Assembly (NCBI RefSeq): GCF_037042905.1
Contig: NC_087256.1
Span: forward strand, 29,166,001-29,230,000
Reading direction: 5' to 3'
Origin: Lytechinus pictus
Lineage: Eukaryota > Echinodermata > Echinoidea > Temnopleuroida > Toxopneustidae
Length of the DNA stretch: 64,000 nucleotides
Shown piece by piece: positions 22,659-34,200 of this stretch. The notes below the pieces were generated by a model. The model was not told the DNA's origin. It did no database searches and saw nothing but the letters and a program-made list of their open reading frames with translations. Each line of letters opens with the position of its first letter. Position 1 is the first letter of the stretch. The translations under genes and the position numbers were made by a program.

Positions 22659-23731
22659 CAGTCAGTCCGCAAGCCCCTGTGTTAATGAGCAAATGAGCAA
22701 GATTTATCCAAGTCCTCTCGTGGCTGAATTCATGTCCCTGCAAAATCTCGTGAATTGTGAGACTTTCTTTCTCAAAGAATTTAACCACTTTCTTCTTGAG
22801 TAATATTGATTATTTTTGTATTATGGGCAAGAGTAAATGTTACTCTTTTATATTGGTCATTTCTTTTGAATGAAATATTTTGATAAATAAGTGAATTTTT
22901 TACCTGAAAAGATGCATCAAACATAATTTTCTTCCTCTGTTTTCACTTGCAAATTGTGCAACATTTTGTGTTTTAGGCACCAACATTATTTATATCATCA
23001 GAAAGCTCAAACTCTATACTTTCTTACAATGTCACTCCTGATATGTGGCATCTTTTAGATGGGTCAGCAGCCAGCTTTTTCCATCAAGATGCAAGACGAG
23101 ATTTCTGAAATTTCTGAGTAAGATAAAATCCAGAGTTCTGATTGGCTGAATACTGTTTTCAAAACAAACAGGCGCGGGTAACTTTAAGAGATTACCACAT
23201 GGTGAGTGTGACCTTGCAGAGGCCCAGTGTGGGGGACATTGGAATTTGTGTGTTCTCTATGACCAATCAGAGCGCAGTATTCTTGTTTTTGAGCTGCAAA
23301 ATGTACTTGGCCTATGAAAAGCTGGCTGCTGACCCATCTGAAATACATCTTCTTATAAAAATTATATCATATTAAAGCTTAGATCTTCAGCTTTATCATG
23401 ATTTAAAAATCATTTGTGCCCAAACAGAAATTAAGTGTGAAAACAACACCTTTTGTTGCATGAAAAAATATTTTGTTTCATGTTTTAGATCAAAAGTTTT
23501 TCCTATATTACAACATTTTTTTAAAATCCAAACACATGACCTGAAAGAATTATTCTTCTTCTTTACAAAGATACCAAAAACATGAATTTTGGTCAATATT
23601 TAGAGCAGCAATGGCCGAATAAAAAGAGGTGTTTTGGTTCGCACCAAGCTCATTAACTATGCAAAAACCCTCTAGTCATGAATATCACTTGGATAAAAGA
23701 AGCTACTTTTTCAGGGCTTGCGGACTGACTG
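22659..23731 (-). mobile_element. CAGTCAGTC inverted-repeat element, copy 1
   Basis: The ends CAGTCAGTCCGCAAGCCCC and GGGCTTGCGGACTGACTG are inverted repeats of about 20 bp. The flanks AACA and AACT match at three of four bases. It is the same family as the element at 30079-31156 but in the opposite orientation. An internal foldback runs from AGATGGGTCAGCAGCC (23057) to GGCTGCTGACCCATCT (23340) and holds two CCAAT boxes in opposite orientation (TGATTGGCTG and GACCAATCAG). No transposase is recognised. Confidence 0.78.
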
Positions 23732-24747
23732 AACTATAAAAGCCTGCTGTCATTCTGCCTGACTGAACCTGTAGAAATTTTTTTTTGAAGAAACTCTGTC
23801 GACCTTCACATTTCAAGCCAACTTTGCTGTAAACATACTCGCAATTATAGCGTGTATGAACTGATACACATTCGGAAGGAACGGAGCGTTGAGCTGCATT
23901 GTAACTGCATTGAAGAATAAATCCATTTCAGCAGTCGAAATAAAATAGTATGTATATGTTTGGTTATTTTGTAAATTTTTTCTCTCTTTTGGATTTTTTT
24001 CAAACTGAGTATCGTGTGTGTTTGTTGTTTGGTTTGTTCGCTGATGTATGTACTTAGCTTTCAGATTGTACATACAAATCAACTTCGTTATTCCCGGTGA
24101 AATTTCTCAAAGCTTTTAAATCTTGAAAAAGTTGCTAATTTCATATAGTAGTTTACAAATGGCCAGGCAATCAATTTAACAATCCGTTCAATTCCTTTAG
24201 ATTTTTTTCATTTTGTATTTTTTGTGTGTTCCGATTGAACAGAAAATAAAAAGATGTTGAACAAGATCAAGTAGTGACAATTGTTCAGTCAAAAAGGTAG
24301 GCCTATATCACTCATTCAATGAACAAGGTTATGATATAACCTTGTTCTCAGTTATATCTCCATGTGTGGCAAAATAAGGATGGCAATGTTTGGCTTATTT
24401 TCTCTTTTTCTTTGAGACAAATGCTTGAATTTTTTACACTGGCAGTTTCCATTACACCTATTAGTCATACAACTTGGCTCTTAAGTAAATTTGATTATTT
24501 GAATTATTTTTTTCTTAATTAAAAATAGAGATGAAAAAATGAAAATTTTCTTGCCATATTATTTTCCACCAATAGAGGGCGTACACAAAAATATGCCCAA
24601 AATTCAAGTTTTTGAGCGCTCTAGTGAATACAAAAATTATTCCAAGTTACTAATGAAAAATAAATTGCAACTGTATGGAAATTAGTAATTTTGGTCACAA
24701 AAGTGATATTTTAATCATTTTTTAAAGTGTGTGCTCTGTACAGCATT
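23732..24747. other. No gene; one perfect short hairpin
   Basis: AT-rich sequence. A 12-bp stem with a 3-base loop occurs at about 24319-24345 (GAACAAGGTTAT, then ATAACCTTGTTC). The phrase AAAAAGGTAGGCCTATAT at about 24293 recurs at about 26506, on the other side of the foldback at 24748-26451. Confidence 0.5.
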
Positions 24748-26451
24748 GGCATCCCAGGACCAAAATCCAGTTAAAACCAATTAGGGCAAAACCAATTGAA
24801 ACCAGTTGGCCAACTGGTTTCAATAGGGAAATTGGAACAACTGGTTCCAATTGAAAACCAGTTGCCAATTGGTTCCAGTTAAAACCAATTGGTTCCAATT
24901 GAAAACCAGTTGCCAATTGGTTCCAGTTAAAACCAATTGGCCAACTGGAACCAGTTGGCAATTTGTGTCAATTGGTTCCAGTTGTTCCAATTTCCCTATT
25001 AAAACCAGTTGAATCCAATTGGAGGCAACTGGTTTCAATTGGTTCCAGTTGAAACCAATTGGAGGCAACTGGTTTCAACTGGAACCAGTTGAAACCAATT
25101 GGTTTCCAACTGGATCCAATTGGAACTTCCAGTTGGAATGAACTTAATTAGTTACAAATTAATTAGCATTTGCACTAACTATTGCTCATGCCAACACATA
25201 AGCAGTGTTATATGTCTATTGATACCAATGTAAAGGGCATTGATAAAATACAGACTTTCATATGTATATATTTATATGGAAGATCTTCAGATAGATGTAT
25301 TTTTATTTGATGTAATTTGGTAATAGTTAGTGGTGTACTAATTATCCTTTAATCTGTTTTAATTATAATCTATAACATTTATGAACATGGTTTTCACTGC
25401 AAAGTATTCTAAATACTTATCTTTAAAAAGTGTGGTACTTGAAATTGAAAAGAGAAAAATAGATACATTGTTAATGATGGTGAATCTCATAAAACATTAA
25501 TCTGTGCACACTGGCAGATAATATGCAAATTAACTGGTTTCAATTGGATCCAGTTGGGTAACTGGAAAATTTCCAATTGGAAACCAATTGGAAATCATTT
25601 CCAGTTGCCCAACTGGTTCCAGTTTTATTTCCAGTTACCCAACTGGTTCCAATTAGAATTCATTTCCAGTTACCCATCTTTCCAGTTAGAAGTCATCTCC
25701 AGTTACCCAATTGCTACCAGTTAGGATTTTCAGTTACACAACTACATGGTTCAAGTTAAGATTTCCAGTTACCCAACTGGTTCCAGTTAGAAATTATTTC
25801 CAGTTGGAAGTCATTTCCAGTTACCCAACTGGTTCCAGTTAGGATTTCCAGTTGCCCAACTGGTTCCAGTTGGGATTTCCAGTTACTCAACTGGTTCCAG
25901 TTAGAAATCAATTCCAATTGGAAGTCATTTCCAGTTACCCAACTGGTTCCAGTTAGGATTTCCAGTTGCCCAACTGGTTCCAGTTGGGATTTCCAGTTAC
26001 TCAACTGGTTCCAGTTAGAAATCATTTCCAATTGGAAGTCATTTCCAGTTACCCAACTGGTTCCAGTTAGGATTTCCAGTTGCCCAACTGGTTCCAGTTG
26101 GGATTTCCAGTTACTCAACTGGTTCCAGTTAGAAATCATTTCCAATTGGAAGTCATTTCCAGTTACCCAACTGGTTCCAGTTAGGATTTCCAGTTGCCCA
26201 ACTGGTTCCAGTTGGGATTTCCAGTTACTCAACTGGTTCCAGTTAGAAATCATTTCCAATTGGAAGTCATTTCCAGTTACCCAACTGGTTCCAGTTAGGA
26301 TTTCCAGTTGCCCAACTGGTTTCAATTGGTTTCAACTGGAAATTGTTAAATTCCAGTTAAAACCAATTGAAACCAGTTAAAACCAATTGAAACCAATTGA
26401 AACCAGTTGGAAATCCAACTGGTTTCAATTGGATTTTGGTCCTGGGATGCC
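24748..26451. mobile_element. CCAGTT/CCAATT-rich foldback element
   Basis: The termini GGCATCCCAGGACCAAAATC and GATTTTGGTCCTGGGATGCC are perfect inverted repeats. The left arm (to about 25137) and right arm (from about 25530) are almost entirely made of CCAGTTGG, CCAATTGG and AACTGG modules. The right arm contains five rounds of a 114-bp tandem unit (25800-26330). The middle (25137-25530) is ordinary AT-rich DNA. No clear target duplication is visible. The long open frame in the right arm exists only because 114 is a multiple of three. Confidence 0.8.
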
Positions 26452-26452
26452 A

Positions 26453-27189
26453 TAGTCCAACCTGTAGATTCCCCACAGGCAGGGTGGTTGCAGTGAACAA
26501 TTGTCAAAAAGGTAGGCCTATATAATTGAATATGGAAAGGCAGTGTATTCCCTCTAACTGCCGATCGAATCTCACACATTTACCTCCCCCACCCTGCCTG
26601 TATGTTTGCTGGTATTTGTTGATGCCATACGTGTACATTTTTCATTTAATTATAATTTACTTAATTTTGATCAACTTTTCTGTGGTTTCCCTTTTCCCTC
26701 TTATATAATTTGTCATTCCATGACGTATTAAAGATGTATACAGTACTTTATCATTTTTAAGCTGAAAATGAATAAATTCAACTGAACTTAGCCGAACTGA
26801 TTTAATTCCTTTATTAAATTTGCTTAATTAATAATTTTAATTTTGTATCTATTGTATGGCACGCCATAAAATTTCTGTATGTCCCGATTGATACAGAAAA
26901 TGGAAAGATATTGAAATGTATGTTCACTTCAGATTCATTTTCAATGTAAACGCAACATCAAAAGTAAAAGTCCCCCCCCCCCCTGAAGAACCCCATCAAA
27001 TCTGCCAGTGTAACAAATTATTCAAGTTGAAACCAAGCATGTGGTATTGCAAGGGTTGTTAGGAATCATATCCTCGAAAATGAGAGATATCCGTGACTTA
27101 GCGGCTGAATGAGCACAACACAAACAGAAAATTACGCATTTTCAAAAACAGCAAAATCTGTGCTTTATTGACTTGTTCTTTATCAGACA
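26453..27189. other. No gene recognised; possible retroposon 3' ends
   Basis: AT-rich. Stretches near 26860-26920 (TCCCGATTGATACAGAAAAT) resemble a stretch near 24230 (TTCCGATTGAACAGAAAAT), suggesting two copies of the same dispersed repeat. A C-run occurs near 26970. Confidence 0.4.
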
Positions 27190-27745
27190 GTATACAGTTT
27201 AATAATGTGTGTAGCCACCACGTTTGTCAAATGACTTCTTGGCATCGTCGCCTCATGGTGTTCACGAGTCTTGTGGCTCTTTGCTGGTGGATGGCGTTGA
27301 ATTTTATCTTCCAACATCTGGGCCAGGTCAGCAAGGTAGGTTGTTGGCGTTAATGCGTGCAGATACAGCTTGCTTTATCTGGTCCCACAGATGTTCAAGT
27401 GGGTTAAGGTCAGGTGAGTTGGCGGGCCACACCATTCTTTGATACCCTCATGTGCCAAGAACGCATCCACAACTCATACTCGATGTGCTGGGCGGACATT
27501 GTCATCCATCAGTTCAAAGTCATCACCAATGGCAGCGGCGACTGATACGACATGTGGATGGGGGATTTCATTCACGTATCTGTCGACAATCAGGTGTCCA
27601 TTGATCAGGATGAGCGGTGTCTTAGTCGTTGCAGCCAATCCAGCCCACACCTTAACACTTCCACCACCAAACGCAGCCCCCCCCCCCTTTAGATCTCGGC
27701 CGTCCATCGCGCGATCGGGCCGAAAATTGGTTTGGGACACAATGT
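27190..27745 (-). pseudogene. Tc1/mariner-like transposase, C-terminal remnant
   Basis: Minus-strand frames give FGGGSVKVWAGLAATTKTPL, ILINGHLIVDRYVNEI, FELMDDNVRPAHRV (with the second catalytic Asp) and, in another phase, ANSPDLNPLEHLWDQIKQ (with the third acidic residue, Glu). This is the DDE core of Tc1-like transposases. The N-terminal DNA-binding half is absent, and at least two frameshifts separate the blocks, so the gene is dead. No element termini were found around it. Confidence 0.8.
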
Positions 27746-27959
27746 AGAAAATTTAATGGTAATTTATTTCATGCGAATTGCTGGTTCAAGCGTAATCATA
27801 CTTTTCCTGTAACTCCCTAAATAAAGCTGAAACTCTTTGTGGTATTTTTAGCAAATGTAAAGTACGTGAAAAAATGCGATATTAGATCAATTTCTTATGT
27901 ATTATACTGTAATTTGCAATTTCTCATGTATTTCTTTGTTTTTTTACCTTTCTTTTACA

Positions 27960-28227
27960 TTGTTTTTTTTTAATGAACTTTGTCGAGGACTCTTTTGAGA
28001 TCACAAACAGCATAAAATAAATCCATTTAGACCAGCGAAACTAAAATTAATCATACATTTATGATTTTGGTTGAAAACACAATTAGCACAGACTTTATTA
28101 CACGAAATCGCGTTTTTGAACAATTTTTGGTTTGGCCTGCACTTACAAAATGTTGCGAAATTTCGGAATCGCGTACTCGGGCGTCTCAAAATTGGTCTCA
28201 AAAGATGCGCAAGTCTTGAAAGTAATA
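27960..28227. repeat. Dispersed repeat, copy also near the right edge
   Basis: Sequence from about 28080 to the TA element at 28228, resuming after it at 28676-28715, matches 63670-63840. Shared phrases include GAGCAATTTTTGGT against GAACAATTTTTGGT, AATGTTGCG, and GAAAGTAA followed after a gap by GGCGCGGTA. The right-hand copy lacks the insertion and so gives an approximate empty site. Its class is unknown. Confidence 0.6.
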
Positions 28228-28673
28228 CCGTGTTTACACTTAATCGGCATTTGGTTCTGAACCAAATGCCGATGCAGAATCGGCATTTGGATTGCGTTTA
28301 CACGTTGTTACAGCTCGCGGTTCAGAACCGCGAGCCTATGCAAAAACCTGAAATGATACGCACACCAACAATATACGTCATAATAAAGACAACGCTGGAT
28401 CAGTGCGCTTACAATTACGTCACAATGGTAAAGTAAATGAATGCGCACAAATTGCCGGTGCAGAATCGGCTTTTTGTTTACACGTAGTAAAAAAGCCGAT
28501 TCTGCATCGGCTCGCGGTTCAGAACCTACTACTTTGGTGGTGCAAATTGCCGGTTCTGAACCGCGAGCCGATTCAAGTTACTCGCGTTTACACGCTATGA
28601 AAAAGACGATGCTGAATCGGCTCGCGGTTCAGAACCGCGAGCCGATTCAAATGCCGATTAAGTGTAAACACGG
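28228..28673. mobile_element. Palindrome-packed TA-flanked MITE
   Basis: The termini CCGTGTTTACACTTAATCGG and CCGATTAAGTGTAAACACGG are perfect inverted repeats with TA on each side (28226-28227 and 28674-28675). Inside are several perfect palindromes: GCTCGCGGTTCAGAACCGC with its complement near 28313 and 28618, and CATTTGGTTCTGAACCAAATG near 28245. GTTTACAC modules recur at about 28234, 28296, 28470 and 28586. No protein-coding capacity. The TA flank suggests a Tc1/mariner-type transposase. Confidence 0.82.
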
Positions 28674-28879
28674 TATAAGAGTGCGATTGAGCGGCGCGGT
28701 AAAAAAATTCGCGTAAATCTTCATCCGGCCTATAGATAGGGTTAAACTGTTTAACAACTAGGCCTACTCCAATGTTCCTACAGTAAACAGCGTTATATAA
28801 AAGTATAAACAGCCTTTATACTGTGTAGTGGAGCGGTATACCGAAAAATAAACCCTAATTGTGCACTGGTGAATTGTAG

Positions 28880-29815
28880 GCCAGTGTACCTAAAAATCTA
28901 AGATGACGTCTAAAATGGCTGCCAAAGCCTAAAAATCCACAATTCTTTCTTTATTTTAGTGTCTTTAATTTTGTTTCTGTTCAATGGTTTTAAGGGTCAA
29001 CTAGTAAATCGGGACATACAAGGACAATCGGTGGTCAAGAGTATGTCCCCAAATCCCAGATTGCTTCCAAAAATGGAGTCTAAAATGGCTACTATACTAC
29101 TTACAAATGGACATAGTTCATTCAAGAAATCTGCCTGGCAGATATGATTTTTGTGTTTAAACCATGGTTTGAATAGCCAAATAAAACATTGGCACAAGTT
29201 ACAAAGACAGTCAGTGGTCCAGTATATCAGAAAATCCAAGATGGCTTCCAAAAATGAAGTCTAAATTAACTGCTGTGACTGGAAATCACATTATTAAAAA
29301 TCAACCTGAGAGATGTGATGTCTAATAATAATAATACTAACAACGCAGTTCTTGTATAGCGCATATCACGTCCCTATACGCTTCCAAAGGACTTGGATAT
29401 TATTATCATGTCTGTAGTCCCACAGCCTTTTACAGCGCGATGACATTTCAAGGAATAAATCCCTGCCAGGTACCCATTCACCTCACCTGGGTTGAGTGCA
29501 GAACAATATGAATGAATTTCTTGCTGAAGGAAATTACGCCATGGCTGGGATTCGAACCCATGTACGATCCCCTGTTTCAAAATCAGAAGACTAATCCGCT
29601 GGGCCACATCGCTCCACATACTATGGTCTAAACTATGGTTTAAAGGGTCAAATGATATTTTGGGAGTGTTCATAATGATATGCAGTTGTCCATTTTGCCC
29701 AAAAATTCAATATGGCTTCAAAAATGGCGTCTAAATGACTCCCATCTAATATCCCAATCTAACCTGTCCTAATGTATTTACACTTTAAACCATAATTTAG
29801 ACACCTGTCCAGAGG
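28880..29815. repeat. Divergent repeat of about 190 bp with AAGATGGCTTCC motif
   Basis: Units contain AAGATGGCTTCCAAAAATG, AAAATGGCT, a CATGGTTTAAA-like end and GACAGTCAGTGGTC. They recur near 29050, 29230 and 29710, and on the opposite strand at 31300-31440 and in the 32467-32700 region. A SINE interrupts the array at 29316-29630. Confidence 0.6.
29316..29630 (-). repeat. tRNA-derived SINE, reverse orientation
   Basis: On the minus strand the head contains an A box (TGGCCCAGCGGATTAG), an anticodon loop TTTTGAA and a B box (GGGTTCGAATCCC). It has a long variable region, which suggests a class II tRNA such as Ser as ancestor. The body has AATGGGTACCTGGCAGGG. The 3' end is GCGCTATACAAGAACTG followed by TATTATTATTATT. 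The flanks TCTAA on both sides may be the target duplication. Confidence 0.75.
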
Positions 29816-31215
29816 AGGCAGCGTAGCTCATTCGGTGAGAGCGCATGTTTCGGATAAGATCGTAGATCTCTACGTGAGGGTTCGAGTCCCGCTCATGCCG
29901 AAACGCGTCTAACAAAAAAGTCGGATGCTATAGCGTTGTGTAATAGCGTGCCTCACCACTGTATTCAGTGCAGGTGTGAATGCAGTTGGAAAACCCTCCG
30001 TCTATCGGAAAGGACGCAAATGTTGGTCCCGTGTGTAGGAGACTCACAACCTGTGCACGTTATAACCAATACATTATTCAGTCAGTCGGCAAGCCCTGAA
30101 AAAGTAACTTCTTTTATCCAAGTGATATTCATGACTAAAGGGTTTTTGCATTGTTAATGAGCTTGGTGCGGATGAAAACACCTCTTTTTATTCGGCCATT
30201 GCTGCTCTAAATATTGACCAAATTCCATGTTTTTGGTATCATTATAAAGAAGAAATATCATTCTTTCAGGTCATGTGTCTGGATTTTTAAAACGATTTTG
30301 TAACAGGTGAAACTTTTGATCTAAAACATGAAACAAAATAATTATTTTCATGCAACAAAACTTGTTGTTATACACTTAATTTCTGGTTGGGCCCTAATAA
30401 TTTTTAAATTATGATAAAGCTGAAGATCTAAGCTTTAATATGATATAATTTTTATAAGAAGAGGTATCTTAGATGGGTCAGCAGCCAGCTTTTCATAGGC
30501 CAAGTACATTAAGCAGTTTAAAAACAAGAATACTGCGCTCTGATTGGTCATGTAGAGATCACACACCCACGCAAATTCCAATGTTCCCACACTGGACCTC
30601 TGCAAGGTCACACTCACCATGTGGTAATCTCATCAAATTACCCGCGCCTGTTTCGAAAACACTAATCAACCAATCAGAACTCTGGATTGTATGCTACTAC
30701 TCAGAAATTTCAGAAATCTCGTCTTGCATTTTGTTGGAAAAAGCTGGCTGCTGACCCATCTAAAAGGTGCCACATATCAAAAGTGACATAGTAAGAAAGT
30801 ATAGAGTTTGAGCTTTCTGATATAAATAATGTTGGTGCCTAAAACACAAAATTTTGCACAATTTGCAAGAGAAAAAAGAAGAAGAAAATTCCGTTTGGGG
30901 CATCTTTTCATGCCTAGATTTCACTTATTTATCAAAATATTTTATTCAAAAGAAATAATCAGTATAAAAGAGTGATGTTTACTCTTTTATTTGGTATAAA
31001 AATAATCAAGTTTACTCAAGGAGAAAGTGTTTAAATTCTTTGAGAAACAAAGTCTCACAATTCACGAGATTTTGCAGGGACATGAATTCAGCCACGAGAG
31101 GACTTCGATAAATCTTGCTCATTTGCTCATTAACACAGGGGCTTGCAGACTGACTGTATTCGCCAAAGAGTAGGGTGTTCACCCGGTGTATTAATTGCAG
31201 CTGCCCTGCATTGCT
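29816..31215 (+). repeat. tRNA-derived SINE interrupted by a DNA element
   Basis: The head GGCAGCGTAGCTCATTCGG and GGGTTCGAGTCCCGC are near-perfect A and B boxes. The body runs on through GTCCCGTGTGTAGGAGACTC to 30078. It is then interrupted by the element at 30079-31156 and resumes at 31157 with CGCCAAAGAGTAGGGTGTTC and a tail near 31215. The acceptor stem does not pair beyond four bases, so this is a SINE and not a tRNA gene. Confidence 0.75.
30079..31156 (+). mobile_element. CAGTCAGTC inverted-repeat element, copy 2
   Basis: The ends CAGTCAGTCGGCAAGCCC and GGGGCTTGCAGACTGACTG are imperfect inverted repeats. TATT is duplicated at 30075-30078 and 31157-31160. It carries the same internal foldback as copy 1 (AGATGGGTCAGCAGCC at 30472 to GGCTGCTGACCCATCT near 30760) with opposed CCAAT boxes. 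It split a SINE, which shows the exact insertion point. No transposase is recognised. The 4-bp duplication does not settle the superfamily. Confidence 0.8.
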
Positions 31216-34200
31216 TACATCCAGATCCAGACACAACAATCATATCTCTCAGGTGGATTTTAATGAAGTATGTCAATTTTTCAGTAACAGTCAATTTAGA
31301 CTCAATTTTTGGAAGCCATCTTGGATTTTCAGACATACAGGACCACTGACGGTCCTTTTAACTTGTCCTAATGTATTGTTTGACTCTTTAGACCATGGTT
31401 TAGACACCAAAATCAGATATAAATCCCAGGCAGATATTAAATGAACTCAGTGGCGTAGACAGGTTCGTACACCTGGGGGGGATGACTGGGCTGCCAACGC
31501 TAGTGAGGGCGCGAATCGCCCGAGCGAGGGAGCGAAGCGACCGAGCGGGGGGAGGGTGTGGGAGGGGGGCGTCCCCCCTCCCACGGTAGGGAGCTTTTGC
31601 AATTTTGAACTTGAAATCGTGCAATCTGATGCATACTTAATGAGGTAAAATAACACACACAAGCGCGCACGCACACACACACACACATACTCACTCACAC
31701 ACACACACACACACACATAGTACGGGTGCGCGCACCACACACATACGCCTTGAATGGACAGACATACATCGACAAGATCTACACACCGTGGCATACGAAT
31801 ACAGAATGGACTGACACATAGTATTGCATATTGAACCACACTACGTATTTATTTATCTCTGTGAATTTTGCTGTTACACCTCTTCAGAAAAAAAAACAAT
31901 GTCAACTGTGTACACGCAGGTATAGTCTTTGTTGTCTTGATATGGGTATGTGGTTATTAATGAAAACAGCCTCTGTGGCCATTTGTGAATCTTAGAGGTA
32001 TCTTGTGGTTATCTTGTGGTTTGCCCCATTTGAACACGCAAAACTCGTGGTTATCTTTTGGTTTCCACACCACGAGATTGCGCGCACTGCAAAATATGCG
32101 CGATTAATCTTGTGGTTATCTTGTGGTTTCCAAACCACAAGATAACCACAAAATACTTGTAAGATTTTCTTTTTTTTCCGTCTGAATTGGCTTTCACCGT
32201 GTGAATGCGGCTAATAACAATAAACACAATTACAATAATGATGAGGATTATTATAATCATCATCATAATAATTATTATTATTATTATTATAATTGTTATC
32301 ATTATTATTATTACTATTATTATCATCATTATGACTTATTAAGTAACCAAATATCATTCCCCAAAACCTGGGGGGGGATGATTGTACATGCCATCCCCCC
32401 CACCTCACAAGGTGGGGGGGATGCATCCCCCTCATCCCCCCCGTTGTCTACGCCCCTGAATGAACTACGTCCATTTGTAAAGTAGCAGCCATTTTAGACT
32501 CCATTTTTGGAAGCCATCTTGGATTTTAGGACATACTTGACCATTGACTGTCCTTGTAACTTTGTCCCAATGTACTACTTGAACCTTCAAACCATTAAAC
32601 AGAAACAAAATTAAAGACACTAAAATAAGTAATAAAAGAATTGTTGATTGTTATGCTTTGTCAGCCAATTAAGACGCCATCTTGGATTATTGGGTACACT
32701 GGTCAGCTTATGTTCACTCTAGTCTGTATCATAGCCTTTTTACCTTTTTGGACCATGAAATATGCACCACAATTTGATGTCTAGGGTGGATAATGAGTGA
32801 GTTATGTACATTTTCTGTCTATGGCCATTTTGGACGCCAGACGGAAAACCCTCACGACTTTTAGTATGTTATTCTAGACATATTTCTTAAATAATCAGCT
32901 TGTTACTAGAAATTTCCAAGTTGAACCTAATGCTCTTGGCCTATTGTATTACCAATTAACCTTGCACACGCCTTATCAATTTCATGCCAATTAAACAAAT
33001 CAATTGTACGGGTGGCAGCGGCATCTGCCTATATAGCTGGGAAGGACAAGGTCACCAATTTTCATCTTCACAGCATCATAGGATGTATGAATCAGGGTAC
33101 TAATGGATAATTCGTTTTTCCTTTCCAATCATCGCAGAGCAAAAACGGAATTCATGCAACCTCGTGGTTCGGTCTTTGAAAACACAAAAACGAAATCACA
33201 ACGAGAAAAACGTGTTGTGATTCCGTTTTTGTAGATCAAAAACAAAATATTGAAATCAGAAATACTTTTGGGCTCTTTCTGATTTCTCATTCTATACTTG
33301 TGTTTGTTATATATCAAAAACAAAATCAGAACACGCTCTCCGCTCCGTGATTCTGTTTGGAAAAACGCAGACAGCGAAAACGAAATCGGAAACTTGCTTT
33401 CCACTTCCTGCTCTGTGATTTTGTTTTTCGCACAGCAAAAAACCATATACGAAATACGAAATTCGCCAAAGAGTAGGGTGTTCACCCGGTGTATTAATTG
33501 CAGCTGCCCTGCATTGCTTACATCCAGATCCAGACACAACAATCATATCTCTCAGGTGGATTTTAATGAAGTATGTCAATTTTTCAGTAACAGTCAATTT
33601 AGACTCAATTTTTGGAAGCCATCTTGGATTTTCAGACATACAGGACCACTGACGGTCCTTTTAACTTGTCCTAATGTATTGTTTGACTCTTTAGACCATG
33701 GTTTAGACACCAAAATCAGATATAAATCCCAGGCAGATATTAAATGAACTACGTCCATTTGTAAAGTAGCAGCCATTTTAGACTCCATTTTTGGAAGCCA
33801 TCTTGGATTTTAGGACATACTTGACCATTGACTGTCCTTGTAACTTTGTCCCAATGTACTACTTGAACCTTCAAACCATTAAACAGAAACAAAATTAAAG
33901 ACACTAAAATAAGTAATAAAAGAATTGTTGATTGTTATGCTTTGTCAGCCAATTAAGACGCCATCTTGGATTATTGGGTACACTGGTCAGCTTATGTTCA
34001 CTCTAGTCTGTATCATAGCCTTTTTACCTTTTTGGACCATGAAATATGCACCACAATTTGATGTCTAGGGTGGATAATGAGTGAGTTATGTACATTTTCT
34101 GTCTATGGCCATTTTGGACGCCAGACGGAAAACCCTAACGACTTTTAGTATGTTATTCTAGACATATTTCTTAAATAATCAGCTTGTTACTAGAAATTTC

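Noticed and set aside
25756..26325. A 189-codon repetitive frame on the minus strand
   Set aside because: Product of the 114-bp tandem unit (38 codons) in a foldback arm; no start context, domain or splice signal.
27439..27747. A plus-strand 102-codon frame
   Set aside because: It is antisense to the Tc1-like transposase remnant, whose conserved motifs lie on the minus strand.
29820..29905. Functional tRNA gene
   Set aside because: The A and B boxes are good, but the acceptor stem pairs only at four positions and the sequence continues into a SINE body.
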